Counted from the first letter of the stretch, positions 9,822 to 23,437 are shown. The stretch is DNA of 64,000 nucleotides from Gaeumannomyces sp. JS-464 (GCA_002197995.1 NGZR01000006.1:1849001-1913000); one strand, 5' to 3'. Numbers and translations: made by a program. Notes: generated from the letters alone by a model not told the origin.

Positions 9822-12600
9822 TTAGGTATTTTTAGGCCTGTTTTTTAGCTTATAATTTAAAAGTTTTTCGATTTCGTACTTTTGTTTTAAGTCGATTTCT
9901 ATTAACTCGTTGCTTTTAAAACCCGGTATTGCTAATTTAAATAGGGAAATATAAAAAACCGGCTGGAATTTTATAATTGGTAGTAATCGGAGTTTGTAAT
10001 TTACATTTGAAATTTTTCTTAGCATTTTAAAAGGTTTTAGTTTTTGTAATTTAGCTTATCGCTTAATCGTTTTGTTTAATATTACGTCGAAAAAAATAAA
10101 CGCTATTTCCTTTTTTAAAAGTCGGTTTTTCGATTTTTTTTTATTTGTTTAAATGGCTATGCGGTGCCGTAGCTTTTTTAACTTTATTTAAAAGTGTTTA
10201 TACAGTTTAGTAAGTTCCGTTATTTATATTTCCGCTGTTAAGGCATGTTTTCCTGCTTTAGGTTTTTATACACTATAAACGTAAACTCGTAATTCGCATA
10301 AAACGGTATAATTTTTATGCTTTAATAAATAAATTGTTATAAGCGAATTAAGTTATAAGGAGTAATTATACCCAGTTATTTTATTTATAATTAAGGTAAT
10401 AATATAAGTATTACATTATAATTTAATTTGTTTTTTTTGTTTATTTATTTATTTAAAAGTAATAAGCCGTAAATAAAAAATGCTCGGCTTTTAGCAAAGC
10501 TGTAAACCCTTTCCAAAATTTGCTTATACATAGCTTATTTTTATCCGTAATTAAGCGGTTCGGCGTGCCGTATTCCGCTATTACGTGCTTAATAAAAATA
10601 TACGTTAGCTCGGTAGCGTTATTACTTTTTTATACGGTAAAACAAAGCGTATTTAGTAAACTTGTTTATTATTACTAATATATTATCGTATTTCGCTCCA
10701 ATTATTAGTTTTTTAAATTAGGGAAGTTTAATAACGAAATTTATAATAACTTTTTGCTATATTCGTCCGGTACTAGCAAAGGTTGCAATAACTTATATTG
10801 TTTATATTTATTAGCTTTGTTTTTAGCATAACTTTTATAATTTTTTATTGCGTTTTGTATTTCGGCTCGAGTTTTTGCGAACCTGTAATATTATTACAAC
10901 CGTTTTTACGTTGTTTTTACGCTTTAATAGCCGTATACCAGCTGGCTGTAAATTTGTTAAATTCTTTTTGAAAGTTTAAACTTTTTTTTACTAAACCGTT
11001 TTAACGAGTATTTTTTATATTTAAATTAAAAATCCGTTTGGTTTTTCGTTAGGATTACCCGTGTTCTTTTAGGTATTGCAACCTAATAGTTCGATTGTTA
11101 GCTTAAAACGTTCGCCCGACCGTTTTCCGACCCTTTCCGGTATTTAATTTGGATATCGTAATTTTGCAAAAACTCGCTTTAACGGATTTATCGCTTGTTT
11201 AAATTTTTGCTAATAGTAAAATGTGTTACGTTTTTATAATCCGTATACATTATAACCTAATGCTTCGCTTTATAAAGTATAACTGTTATTTTTCGAATGT
11301 TTAAATTATTGCTAAAAGTTTTTTATTATATATTTGGTAATTTAACTTAAATCCGTTTAACTTTTGCGAAAAGAACGTATAAAAGTGCAGCCGTTTTTAG
11401 TTATTTCGCTATTCGAATTAACTGTCGATCGCGTAATTTAACGCGTCGGTTTTAACTTCGAAAGGTTTTTTTGGGTTTAAAAATGTTAATACTGGTTTTT
11501 TTAATATAGCGTCCTATAATTGCTTAAAAGCATTTTGTTTTTATCCTTTTTAATAAAGCTAGTAGTTATTTTTTAGTAAAGTTCGTAAATAGTATAGCGA
11601 TTTTGTTATAATTACGGATAAACCGTTTATAAAGGTTTAAAAACCTTTAAAACCCTCGTACGTTAGTAACGTTTTTAAATATAAGCCACTTTTTAACTTT
11701 TTCGATTTTTTAAAAATTTATGCAAACTTATCCAAATGTAATTACGAATTTTAAAAAAGCGACTTTTTACGAATATTATTCGCATTTTTCTAGTTTAACG
11801 AGGAGTTTTACGTTAAATAGCTTTTAAAGCATTTTATATACGTGTTATTTATGCTTTTTTATCGTTTTCGAAAAAACTAAAATATCGTTTAAATACGAAA
11901 GGATAAAAATGTTAAAATATTCGCGTAATATATGGTTAATTATTTTTTAAAACGTGGTTAATGCATTAATAAGCTCGAAAGGTATTATTAAAAACTTATA
12001 ACATTTAAACCCTTATTTTAAAAGCTGTAAGCCACTTTTAGCCCTTTTTAATCCGTATTAAATTATAAGCTTTTCGTAAGTTTAAAGCCGTAAAATATTA
12101 AGCTTTACCGAGCTTATCGCGTAATTTATTAATAAAAAGCAAATAATACCGATTTTTAATCGTAGCTTTGTTTAACGGGCGGTAATCGATGCATATTCGT
12201 TCCGTCCCGTTTTTTTTTATAAAATCCCGTATCCTATTAAAAAATCAAAAAGTTTAATATGTCCTTTTCGTAAGTTTTCTTTTAATTGTTTTTTTAGCAC
12301 TTTTTATTACCGAAAGCTAAATTAATACAGTTTTTAATATTTAAGTTATGTTTTTAGTTTAAGTTTAATTTTAAAATCGAACGGTTTATATTTTAAAAGC
12401 ACCGTTTTTAGATTTTTCCGAAACAGTTTTTCGTATTTGTAGTATTTTTTCAAAACATTCGTAAACCGTTTTGTAATATTAATTTAATTGTTTTAATTAT
12501 TTTCCATTTTAAATAATCGTATATTTGTTAATATTAAATACGAAAATAAATTATTAAATTTTATTACCGTTATAACCTTTTTTCGTTATTTTTTATGCTT
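9822..12600 (-). pseudogene. Ty3/gypsy polymerase remnant with chromodomain (element D)
   Basis: Minus-strand gypsy polymerase. The RT catalytic segment at about 11871-11905 reads S-Y-L-N-D-I-L-V-F-S, i.e. YLDD with one Asp altered, followed by a degraded KCE..FLKFVIT block. Integrase is too damaged to define. The end at 9822-10025 reads 'ISNVNYKLRLLPIIK', then 'PVFYISLFKLA', then a chromodomain start 'KYEIEKLLNYK'. It is the same family as element C. Everything is interrupted by stops. The 5' limit is uncertain. Confidence 0.65.
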
Positions 12601-13579
12601 ACGGTTTATCATTCGTAATTAGTAAATCGTTTTAATTATTTATAGCTTTTCTTACTAAATGTAACTTTTAATTTAATTTATTTTCCAGTTATTTTTTTTA
12701 AACTAAAGGATTTCGAAAATTACGTTTTTTTTTTTTTATATTTAGCTTATTTAATATAATAATAACGTTTTCCCCATTCCGGGTGTGTAATATTATTAAT
12801 TATGTTTTTCGGTCGATTTATTTTTTATTATAAGCGATAAGTATTTTTTTAACCGTTTTTAATTAATACGGTTAGTATTTCCGCTTTATAAGGATTTTAT
12901 ACCGTTTAACCGTTTATAACGATACGTAATCGATTATTATTTTAACCTTTTTTTTAATATTCCATTTAAAATGTTAATAAGTCGTACGGTTAATTTAACT
13001 TTGCTATTGCGAAGGTTTTTATCGGTTTTCTTTTTTTTCCATTCCGTGCTTTTTATTCGCGTGGTTTTTTTTAGTTTTTTAATAAAAAAACGAATACCGT
13101 ACGTTTGTTTTTTTTATCCGGGTCGAACGGGATATACGCTTTCGCGATTTCCTAATGTTAAGTTTCCGCTTTTTATGCTATATGTTTTTTGCATTCCGCA
13201 ATTTCGCATTTTTCTTAATTTAACGTTTTGGCAATATATAGCATTAAGTACCGCTCGTTAGGTTTAAAAACTACGGTAAACTTACCGATCCGGGCTAATT
13301 TTTACCGTAGTAATTGGAATGCTAAACGGGGCTTAATTTTAAACTCGCTTTTCGTTTTTTATAAGAAAAAATCGTGTTTAAGTTTAAATTATAAGTAAAA
13401 TTTGCACTTTTTATAAATGCATTTTGCTTAAAATAAGTGCAAATGTTTAAAATGCTTTAAATTAATGCTAAGGTAATTCTTAAGTTTTAGCGCAGTTTTT
13501 TTTTAACTCGTTTGCGTTGTCGAACTGGTAATTAGCATATTTAACTTTTTGTTAATTATTAAATTATAATAAAAGTTAG
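12601..13579. other. Degraded AT-rich DNA, possibly Gag of element D
   Basis: No intact gene. The minus strand near 12970-13260 is lysine/arginine-rich in one frame and could be the nucleic-acid-binding end of a Gag, but no zinc knuckle is readable. Nothing else is recognisable. Confidence 0.25.
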
Positions 13580-13729
13580 TGTTATAAAACAAGCCTTAGC
13601 CCACGCCTAAACCACTACTAACCTTATATATAAACTGCCTCCCGCTACTAAATAGCTAAAAAACTTTTCTCTTTTTTCCTCGCGCAATAATAATTTCTTT
13701 ATACAAAACTTAAATGTTGCACTGTAATA
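13580..13729 (+). repeat. 5' LTR of element E
   Basis: 150 bp beginning TGTTATAAAACAAGCC and ending CTGTAATA (TGTAACA before RIP). Contains TTATATATAAAC, a plausible TATA region. Confidence 0.75.
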
Positions 13730-14039
13730 ATTTATTACGCTAACCTTCGAAAACCGGCCGATGCGGTAGCCGCTTTTTACCATAACCAAAACACGCAATA
13801 TACCACGGAATTATACCTAAACCAAAACTACGCTAACGGATCGATACCGGAACAACGGTAACATTACGATACCACGATACCATAGCACTATAACATACCA
13901 AAGTACGGTAAGGAATGCTTTCGCTAGGTATTTTTTACTAAAATCGCTAATTAAAAACGCCGAAATAATAAACGTAATAGCGTTTATTAGCGCAATAACT
14001 AGCAATTAAAAAATGTCGAACTAAATATACGGCATTTTC

Positions 14040-15200
14040 CAAATATTAAATAATGGTATAAAAAAAATGCTCGAAATTAATTAAAAAACTAAATAAAGTT
14101 TAAGCGAAATAACTAAACACCGTTAAAAGGCAATTGGAAATTTTAAGCGAAAAACGGCGAAATGCGCGCAATACGAAAAGGAAAAGGAAGCGGCGTACCA
14201 ATCCGAAGCCCAAATGCTAAAACGATTTAACGCTAGCCAAAACCGAATCCGAAAACTGGAAGGCCAATTGGCAAAAGCCAAAGCGGCGCGTTAAAAAACC
14301 TTGCTTAGTTTAAAAACATATACTTTAATTATAACTAGGACTTTTACACCGCTCCCAAAAAATAACGGGGCCCGCCGGTTTAATACTATATAATTACTAA
14401 CGAGCCGTATTTTTTCGACCAAAGGGCTATAACCTTTTAACATTTTTAAATGAGCAATTATTACTTAAACCGCTAAAAGCGTACGAGTTTTAAAAAGCCC
14501 AATTGTAAGCAAAGTTTGCGTTAAACGGATACGCGTTTTTAAAATAGGAGGAAAAGGTCCTATACGCCGGACAATTTTTTTCGGGATAAACTTATAACCT
14601 TATTAGGAACTGTATGCCTAATAGCGTTAACTTATCGACCCGCCAATTATCCACTATCGACGAGCTTTTTTATTTTAAACCCGGTATTATTACCGCCGAC
14701 GCCGCGTAAAGCCGCCTAACGCCACTTTGCTAACTTTAAGCAAAGTAAAAGCTTTATAGGGACTTTATTAACGAGGTTTATAAGTTGGCCAATTTATGCG
14801 ATATAACGAATGTATAACTCGTCGAAGCTTTTAAAGCAAAGGTTAGCGGCGAGCTAAGCGCGCTTTTGCGGCTTATGCTTTTAAGCTTACGTTTCGGCCC
14901 CGGCGCTTTTAATAAATGCGTGGCGCTATTTCGAAATTTGTTTAATAATATCGTAACTACGATTATCGCTAAAAAAGCTATAACTAGTTAATATAAAACC
15001 GATATGCCGCGTAATAAAACCTTAACAACGTTATAAACTTTAGCAAAATTAATATAACGGAACGCTAAATTACGCTAAAAGAAAGGCAAAAGCGTAAAGT
15101 TAAACGACTTTGCTTTTATTGCGGGAAAAACGGCCACATATCCCGCGAATGCTTAGCGAAAATTAGCGATACACCGTTAAAAAACGAGTAAGTTTTACGA
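14040..15200 (+). pseudogene. Gag of element E with CCHC zinc knuckle
   Basis: Structural protein of the retrotransposon particle. The best landmark is the nucleocapsid knuckle at 15111-15152, reading C-F-Y-C-G-K-N-G-H-I-S-R-E-C, an intact CX2CX4HX4C. Upstream the plus strand around 14100-14290 has a coiled-coil-like, K/E/Q-rich composition, and 14380-15000 is a degraded capsid-like region. Numerous RIP stops. Confidence 0.65.
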
Positions 15201-15899
15201 TAAATCGCCCGCGAAGTATTAAAAGGTAATTAATATAAGTAAATATAAAAGACGGAGTTTTTTTTAATATAATAAACTTTAATATAACTTTTTCCTTTTT
15301 TACGTACCTTTGCTTAAATAATGCTGGAATTATCCCGTATCGATCGCTTATAAACACCGGGTGCTTTTTATAAGCATTTATTAATAACGCTTTCGCGCGT
15401 AAATATTAATTAAAACGATAAAAGCTCCCACGATTAAAACCGCTTCGATTCGCTAACGAAAAGGTTACGGGATACCTTACCGAATTTGTTTAAATTAAAC
15501 ATTAGTTTGCTAATAGGTTAAAAACCCTAATTATATATTGCTGGCCGTTAAATGGCTTTAACGTTATTTTAAGTTTGCTTTAATTACGATATTATAACCC
15601 TAATATCGATTAAAAAGCGGGCACTTTATTAATTAATAGCGAAACGATAGTAAAAACTTACTACGTTATACCCGATTTGGAAGTTAAAATATTTAATGCT
15701 TTAAATTTCGCTATGTTTTGCAAATAACTAAAAGTGCAAATAAAACGAACCATTTTAAAAGAATTCCTTTTTAATATAATAATAAACCGTTTTGTTAACT
15801 CGCGGGGCAATTTGCAAATCGCTAAAAAAACGCTAACGACATTTTTACGAGCTATTTTTACTTTGGACGACGTTTTACGCGATACCCCGTTAACCCCGA

Positions 15900-18800
15900 A
15901 ATTGAAAGATTTCCGAAATTAGATCGACGAAGTACCGCACTTTCGTTAAATGTCCGAGGAGGATATTAAAAAGTATTTAAAAGGAATAACGCTAGCGATA
16001 ATGTAAAAATCCTTAATAAATTGCTTAAAAAATTAAAAAATTTAGCCGATTATTTTTCGCTTAAAAACGCGGAAATATTGCCATTATACCGGCCATTTAA
16101 CTATAAAATTAAGCTTTTTGCCGGATAAACGCCGTTATATAGCTATTACCGCGCTATGTTACTTAAAAAGCTACGTATAGTGCGAAAGTATTTGGACGAA
16201 TATTTAAATAAAGGTTTTATACGTTTTAGCTAATCCCTCGCCGCCGTATTAATGCTTTTCGCGCGGAAACTTAGCGGAAAAGTAAAGGTATGCGTGGATT
16301 ATAAAGGTTTAAATAACGTTACTATTAAAAACCGCTACCCGATCCCACTTATTAAAGAAACTTTAAACGCATTATCGAAAGCGAAATGGTTTACTAAGTT
16401 TAATATTACGGCGGCATTTAACCGTTTACGTATCGTTTTAAAAAACAAATGGAAAACCGCGTTTATTATAAAATTCGGCTTATTTAAATGCCTCGTTGCG
16501 AATTTCGGTATAATAAAAGTTTTAAATTCGTTTTAACATTACATTAACCATACGTTAAACGATTCGCTAAATAGGTTCGCTATAGCATATTTAAATAACG
16601 TGCTTATATATAGCGAAACGTAAGCGAAACATTAACGATACTTTAAAAAAATGGTATAAAAGCTTTTAAACGCCGGCTTTATAATCGATATTTGAAAATG
16701 CGAATTTAGCGTTTAAAAAACGAAATATTTAAGCTTAGTAATTATAACGCAAAAAATACGAATGGACGAGGAAAAGGTTCGAGCGATTAAAAACTGGTAA
16801 AAGCTTTAATCGCTAAAAGACTTTTAACGTTTCGTCGGCTTTGTTAACTTTTACCAACGGTTTATTAAAAGCTTTTTTAAAATCGCGTAACCTTTTATAG
16901 CATTAATAAGCTATAAAAGCTAATTAAGCACTTTTACAAACGAGGTTACGACGGCGTTTCGATAGCTAAAAAACGCCTTTTCGTTAACGATTACTTTAGC
17001 TTTTTACAACTTTACCAAAAAGATTATCGTAAAAGTAAACGCGTTCGATTAGGCGTTAAACGGGGTGCTATTATAAGTTAACGAGCTAAAAATCCGTTAA
17101 TTAATCGCCTTTTTTTTAACAAAGCATTTGCTAGCGAAATGCAATTACAAAATTTACGATAAAAAGCTCCTAGCATCGTTAAAGCATTTAAAAAATAGCG
17201 TTTAAAATTATAAAGCACGGAATAAGCAATGGAAATGTGGTTAAATTATAAAACTTTTAATATTTCGCTACTATTAAATTGCTAAACGTTAAATTCGCTA
17301 ATTGGAAATTTTTAGCGATTTTAAATTCCAAAATGTGTATAAACCGGGAAAATTAGCCGTAATGCCGATCGCATTTTCCCGGCTATTTAGCGTAAAACCG
17401 GCGGACATTTAGGACGTAATAAACGATAAAATCGCATTTCGGCACCGCATATTATTGCTAATTAGCGTATAGCAAACGGAGAATTAGCGATAGGCCGTTA
17501 ACGGGTTAACATATAAATAACCGACATTACGGCGATTAAACGTATCGCAACTTATAAATACATATATTAACGACGTTTACGTTAAATGCGAAACGATATA
17601 GGCTATACTGGCGGCGCTACGGGATTTAGCGACGAAGCAATTTTTTAACGCGATCCGGAAATATAAAATTGCCATTGCCGATTGCTTAGCGATTCGCGGT
17701 TAAATTTATATCGGCAAACGATTATAAATCCCGTTCGATAACGCATTTCGATTTTAAATCCTTTACCGCACATATAGCTTATCGCTAAAAAGGCACTTTA
17801 GCAAAACGAAAACGTACGACCTTATTTGTAAAACTTACACGTGGTTGGGTTTTTAGCGAAACGTTAGCGCTTTTGTATAAAAATGCCACTTTTGCAAAAT
17901 GGTTAAAAAAAGGAAAGGCTTATTAAACGGCTTTTTAAAGCCCTTTCCGGTGCCATTTCGGCCGTAGGCAAATATTTTTATAAATTTCGTTAAGCTATTG
18001 CCAAAGTGCAAACGGAACGGCGTTATACACGAAAACGTTTTAATAATAATTAACCGATTAACAAAAATAAAACATTATATTTTTATTAGCGCTACGAATA
18101 TAAGCGCCTTGGTAAACGCTTTCGTTTCGTCGGTTTATCGCTATTACGGAACTTTAAATATTATTATGTTCGATAAAAGCATTTAATTTATGTTAGCTTT
18201 TTGGAAAAAATTATTAAAACGTTTAGGAATCGCTTTTCGCTATTCGTCGTTATACCACCCGGAATTTAATAGTTAAACGAAAATCGTTAACGTATATATG
18301 GAATAATACTTTCGGGCGTTTTACTCGTTTTATTAGGACGATTAGGTGGATTAGCTGCTAATTAGGGAGTTTGCTAGTAATAATTAGGTGTTAAAAACTA
18401 CGTACGTTACCCCTTTTTTCGCCAATTATAAATGGCACCCGCATATAAAAACGGAACCGAAAATAAAACGAAAAGACGATAATACGTTAGCAATTTAACG
18501 TAAAATTTATAACGCTATTATAATTACGAACCGCATCGAAAAGGTTTTCGAATTTGTTAAAATATTAGCGAAAATATCGAAAGAAAGTTACGTAAAAGCG
18601 GCAAACCGCTATCGCTAAAACGCGGGCACGTTCGAAATCGGCGACCGAATATAGGTAAATACGAAATATATAGCGTTTTTACGCCCTACTTTTAAGCTTA
18701 GCGATAAATAGGTAAGCCCGTTTTACGTAACGAAGGTTTACTTACGCGCTTTTGCAATCCAATTGCCCGCGGAATATAAGATTTTTCCCGTTTTTCACAT

Positions 18801-19100
18801 ATTTTTAATCGCGCGGGAAAAGCTAAAATTGCCCGGGCAAAATTAAATTAATAAATAATACGCGGGAAAGCAAATGGTTTAAAATTAGCGAAACACTTAA
18901 GTGAAAATAACGAAAATACGGGGGCCCGATAGTACTTCGATTACATTTTAAACTTTAAAAGTACGCTAAAAAACCTATAATATAAAGTTAAATAGGTAGT
19001 ATTATACGCGTTTATATAGCAGTTATCGCGGGATTTAAAAAGCGCGAACGATAAAATTTAGGAGTTTTATAAACGTTACCCGCATAAGCCGGGGCCACCG
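15900..19100 (+). pseudogene. Pol of element E: RT, RNase H, integrase, chromodomain
   Basis: RT includes the open stretch 16252-16536 (FARKLSGKVKVCVDYKGLN, then 'NRYPIPLIKETLNALSKAKW'). The catalytic box at about 16586-16618 is mutated from YLDD to Y-L-N-N by G-to-A changes. RNase H and tether follow. Integrase is readable at 17998-18330 (LTKIKHYIFISATN, then 'KRLGIAFRYSSLYHPEFN'). The end at 18780-19080 has 'FPVFHIFLI' and a chromodomain tail ending 'KSANDKI.EFYKRYPHKPG'. Both catalytic-site changes and stops make it inactive. Confidence 0.75.
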
Positions 19101-19149
19101 TTATAATAGCGGCTATTAATAGCAATTTAAGCGTAAAAACGGCGTACGC

Positions 19150-21211
19150 TTAGCTTCGCATAACGTTTTAAAACGAAATAGCCACCCAAAAAACCAAAAG
19201 GTAAGCCGAAGAAAAACACCGCAATTCCAATTCCCCAATTTAACTAAATTACTATAAAAGGACGCTAATAAATAGCGCTAAAACAAAAGGAAATAAACGA
19301 AATTAAAACGAAATTATACCATTATACCGGGATAAATATAATTCCATACTATTACTATATGCTATTATTAATATCGGTTAAAACGTTACCGTTTTTAGCG
19401 TTAACCCGGCCATTAGCCGTAACGTTACCACCGTTACTTTTAAACTCCGCCTTTTTAAAACCGGCGAAAAAGGATTTATTAGCGTTAAAATTGGAAAGGG
19501 AGTTATCCGATATATGGTTACGATCCGGAAAAGTAATACTATAAACCACCCTTTTATCCTCGATTCGTTAAATGTCCGTTAGCGAAAAGTTAGCGAAAAA
19601 CGCGCGAATTTTCTTTACAATGTTATTACTAACGCGATCGATAAAATTATGCGCGGCTTTATAACGTATGCTATATATAACATTATTACAACGGATAATA
19701 GCTCGCGTAACGTTTTAAAAACGACGGAACGTTTTCGCGTTATAATTATCCTATTTTTTATAAAAGATGTTAATAAAACGACGATAAATAAGCCCTTATA
19801 AACGGCTACCGTCGTTAATATTACGAAAGCGGGCTTATATAAATATAACGTTAATATTATAGCGTTAAAATAACGAAACTATAAGCTACGTAAAAGCATT
19901 ACAACTATATTTAGCGGAGCGATTATTAATTAACGCGGCGATTAAAGCGTTTGCTTAGCGGGATAAAAAAGTTGGTTTATTCGCGCGCTTTAACGAAAGC
20001 GGTAATAAGCTTGCGCTTAATACGCTTTTATTATAAGGAAATAAAAGCGGTTAGCGTTAACGATCGCTTAGGGAAACCATAAAGGACTATTAATATTACA
20101 GCCTTTTTTTAAGCCACTTGCACCACGTTGTTTATCGCTTTGGGAGTTAGCGCGAACGAACGCGTTAAATAGTAAATACATCGCTTTAAATACGGTATTA
20201 AAGCGCCGCAAATTAAATAACGTATAATTGTTAAAATCGGTATCGGTAGCGTTATTACCATCGTCCACGTGCTCGGCGGCGTTTTAGCGGCAAAGCTTTT
20301 AATGGTAAGCGGTAGCGCGATAAAAGAAAAATTTGCTAAAGGTTTAAAAATAAACGAGGTTTTTTAAATCGCTACGAAAAAACGGCGATGGTTAGTTAAA
20401 AATATGTTAATAAAAAACTAGCGAAATAAATGCGATAATACGTATTTCGCAATAAAACTTATTACGGGTGCCGCATTAATCGCAAAAATCCGATTAAGCC
20501 GATTTGCGGTTAACGTTCGTAAAATAGCACGTTATTTTAAACGCTTTAACCATTTGCTTAAAAACGGCGTAGCGCGGGCGAAAACTAAAATGCGTATACG
20601 CTTTAGGGCGGTTCGTATGCAAAAATGCAAATGCGCGTAGTAAAAGCGGCATTGCGGCTAAACATTTCGCCGGGGCGAAAAAAAACGAAAGCTATTACAA
20701 CGATAACAAAAGCGCGGCGAAAAGCGAAACGGGTGCGCGGGAATAAAAAAAGCTTAATAAGGAAGCTTACGCGCGTAAAAGCGTTAACGATAAAACGGCG
20801 CGAAATTAAAAGAAAAGCGGTAAAAGCATAACGTTACGACGTTGTTATTATCGCTAATCGAAAATTTGTTAAGGCGCGACGAAAACAAAGCAAAACAAAT
20901 GGAAAAAAAAAGGAACGTAACGAAAACCCAGTAAAAAAACGAAGGGATAACGAATAAAAGCATAACGCAAACGGGCATAAAAACTTAACGAAAAGGGAAA
21001 AAGCGATATAACCGAACGCAACCCGCAACCGGAAGCGGGATAAAAACGGAGCTGGGAACGGGGTAAAAAAAAGGTAAGGAAAAAGTGAAAACCCGGCGTA
21101 AAAGCACCGAGGAATTAGCATAGCGCGTTTAAAATGGTCGCGAAACCTTTACAACCACACGTAACCACTATTAAATTTGCAATTAAAAATAATTGCGGTT
21201 TTAGGTTGGGG
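19150..21211. other. Unassigned 3' extension of element E
   Basis: About 2 kb between chromodomain and 3' LTR, not expected in a minimal gypsy element. Long stop-poor stretches exist on both strands: 19359-19544 and about 20180-20640 on plus, 20068-20268 on minus. A strongly K/R-rich plus-strand segment lies at 20625-20831. I recognise no domain. It may be a lost accessory ORF or an older insertion. Confidence 0.45.
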
Positions 21212-21365
21212 TATTATTACGGAGCGAGCTTTAGCCCACGCCCAAACCACCACCAACTTTATATATAGATTGCCTCCCATTACTAAATAGCTAAAAAACC
21301 TTTTTCTCTTTTCCTCGCGCAATAATAGTTTTTTTTATATAAGACCTAAGTGTTGTATTGTAATA
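21212..21365 (+). repeat. 3' LTR of element E
   Basis: 154 bp. The core is the same as 13580-13729. Preceded by a short purine-rich stretch (TTTTAGGTTGGGG) as expected for a polypurine tract. Confidence 0.75.
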
Positions 21366-21370
21366 GTTGG

Positions 21371-22979
21371 CCGTTATTTTTTCCGCCGGAGTGGCGTGGC
21401 ATAACGGGCTATTTGGGTATTTTGGAACTTTTACGTTTTAAAAACACTCCGAAACGTTAAAAGGTGTAAAAGCGCGCTAGTTTTTCCAGCTCGTTTAGCT
21501 TTCGCGAATTATAAATGCGAAAGTCGCGCCGTTCGAGCCTTTTGCTTATTTTTTAAAACCCGGCTATTTTAAAGTTTTAACCGTTTTAATTCACTTTCGC
21601 GTCGGTATTTAAATTTTCGGGTGCGCGAAAAAAATAAGTTTAATTTAAAAGCTTTTTCGTGTTATTTGCTAAAGTTGCTCCTTTTTAAACCTTATAAAAA
21701 GCGGCGTCGTTTTTTTTTTCGAATTTGTAAACTTGGAAATAACGCGCTATTTACCTTCGTTATCGTATTTAAGTTTTATAGTTTTAAATATGCAAACGTT
21801 TTAAAGTTTCCAAAAATATTATCCCGTAGCCTTTTTATCGGATTAATATATAACATATAATTTATTATAATAATTTATTTAATTAAACGTTAACCCGAAA
21901 TATAAACCCTTTTATATCGGGGTTTTTTATATTCGCTAAAAGTTAATTACTTAGCGGTTATTATTTCGCTAAAAGCAATTTGTTTTAATGTAGCCGGTTT
22001 GGCCGTATTTAAATCACTTCCCGTTTTTCGGGTTTTACTTTTACTTTTTTGCTACTTTTATTACTAATAAACGGCTCCCGCATTAAAGTTTATAAAGTTT
22101 AAATGCGTTTTGTAAACCGTAATAAGTTATTATTTAGCCTTTTTTTTAATTAGCTTTATTATTTTATACCGCATTTTTAAAACCATATTCTTTTTTTATT
22201 ATCTTCCGTACAATTTATCGCTAATGCAAATTACGTTCCTAACGTAATTTGTAAAAAAAACTCGGGGCGATCCTAATTACGAGTTTATTTTTACGTTCCG
22301 CGCAATTTGTTGTAAAAATGCAGTATTAACGTAGCGTCGTTTTAATTAAATTTAATGCTAATGCGTTAAAAGTTCGTTACATATTTAAATGCAAACTTTC
22401 GCTATTTAAAAGCTAGTAAATTTCTTTTAGCAATTCGGGTTTCGTTAATTATACCGAACATTTTTCCGACTTTTTTTTTAAAAGTTTTAAAACTGGCGAA
22501 AATGATTTTAATAGTTTTTTAACTACTTTTATATTTTTTAAAATAATCGTTTTAAGTTAGCTAAAACCACTTTTTTATTTTACCGTCCAGCTTAATAATA
22601 GCGTTCGCAACTTTTTATTTTTCGCTTACGAATTGCTGTTTGTAAAACTTAAAATAGCTTTTGCATTCGGCAAAAAAACGTTTTAAATTTGCCGTTTTTC
22701 GTTTCGTAAAGGTTCGGGGACGGGAATTTATACGTTCGGATTGCGATAAGCGTTTCGAGGGATACCAACTTTGCAGTAAATTGCTTTACCTCGGTTTAGC
22801 TTTTAGCGATTTCGTCCGTTATAAGCTTAAAAAGGCTAGCCGTGTTAGCAGTTTCGCTAAAGTCGTACTTAATACCGTTAAAGGTAAAAACCGTGGTTTT
22901 TTCCTTTTTAAGCTTTTTATTACTGCTTGTTATAATTGCATTATTTTTTTAACCAGGTATTAAATAAAATTAGTTAAAA
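21371..22979. other. RIP-degraded DNA, unidentified former coding sequence on minus strand
   Basis: No intact gene. On the minus strand between about 22960 and 22060 one frame stays largely open apart from stops at likely Trp/Gln positions, suggesting a decayed ORF (possibly a LINE ORF1 or Gag). No motif is diagnostic. A 100-codon plus-strand opening at 22661-22963 is probably its shadow. Confidence 0.3.
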
Positions 22980-23437
22980 TGTTATAATTAAAGGTTTGCT
23001 TTAAAATAGGGCACTTCGGGGGTGAAAAGGATAGTTTCGCTAGTGCTGGTAAATAAAAAAACACGTGATTTAAAAGGACAATTTAATTGCTTACCTTAAG
23101 GGATGCTTAGGAGTTAACTTAAGTTAATTAATGCTAAAACTTTAATTAAAACTACTTAAAATAATAGGAAATCCATCCTTTATATATATATATATATATA
23201 TTTATATTGCTTTTTTAATAGTTTTTTGGATTTGTTATTTTATTTACAAATTTATAAATCCCTTTTGGATTTGTCGCTTTACTTATAAATTTATAAATCT
23301 TTTTAAATTTATCGCTTTGCTTACAAATTTACAAATTCTTTTAATTACGTGGTTTTACGTAACTTAGTGCAAGGTAAAGGCACCGTTTAAAGCCTTTCCT
23401 ATCCTGTTATCCTAGGGTTTGCATGCTAGTCGTAATA
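22980..23437. repeat. LTR-like repeat (family R, copy 3)
   Basis: 458 bp matching 3148-3575 and 8252-8695. Starts TGTTATAATTAAAGG and ends AGTCGTAATA. It retains more G/C than the other copies, includes a (TA)n run at about 23181-23200, and has the clearest version of the AAATTTATAAATCC tandem units (about 23247-23340). No clear target duplication. Confidence 0.6.

Larger units (their letters stand above)
13580..21365 (+). mobile_element. Complete Ty3/gypsy chromovirus (element E), RIP-inactivated
   Basis: A 7786-bp LTR retrotransposon. The LTRs at 13580-13729 and 21212-21365 share a near-identical core (AGCCCACGCC, TATATA, CTCGCGCAATAAT). The flanking 5-mers GTTAG (13575-13579) and GTTGG (21366-21370) form a target duplication with one G-to-A change. 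The plus-strand order is Gag with CCHC knuckle (15111-15152), a degraded protease region, RT (about 16050-16760), RNase H, integrase (about 17850-18500) and chromodomain (about 18900-19080). About 2.1 kb of unassigned sequence lies between the chromodomain and the 3' LTR. Confidence 0.85.

Noticed and set aside
20625..20831. 68-codon K/R-rich ORF as a histone-like or ribosomal protein gene
   Set aside because: Composition alone, inside the RIPped 3' extension of a gypsy element, with no family pattern; treated as part of that extension.
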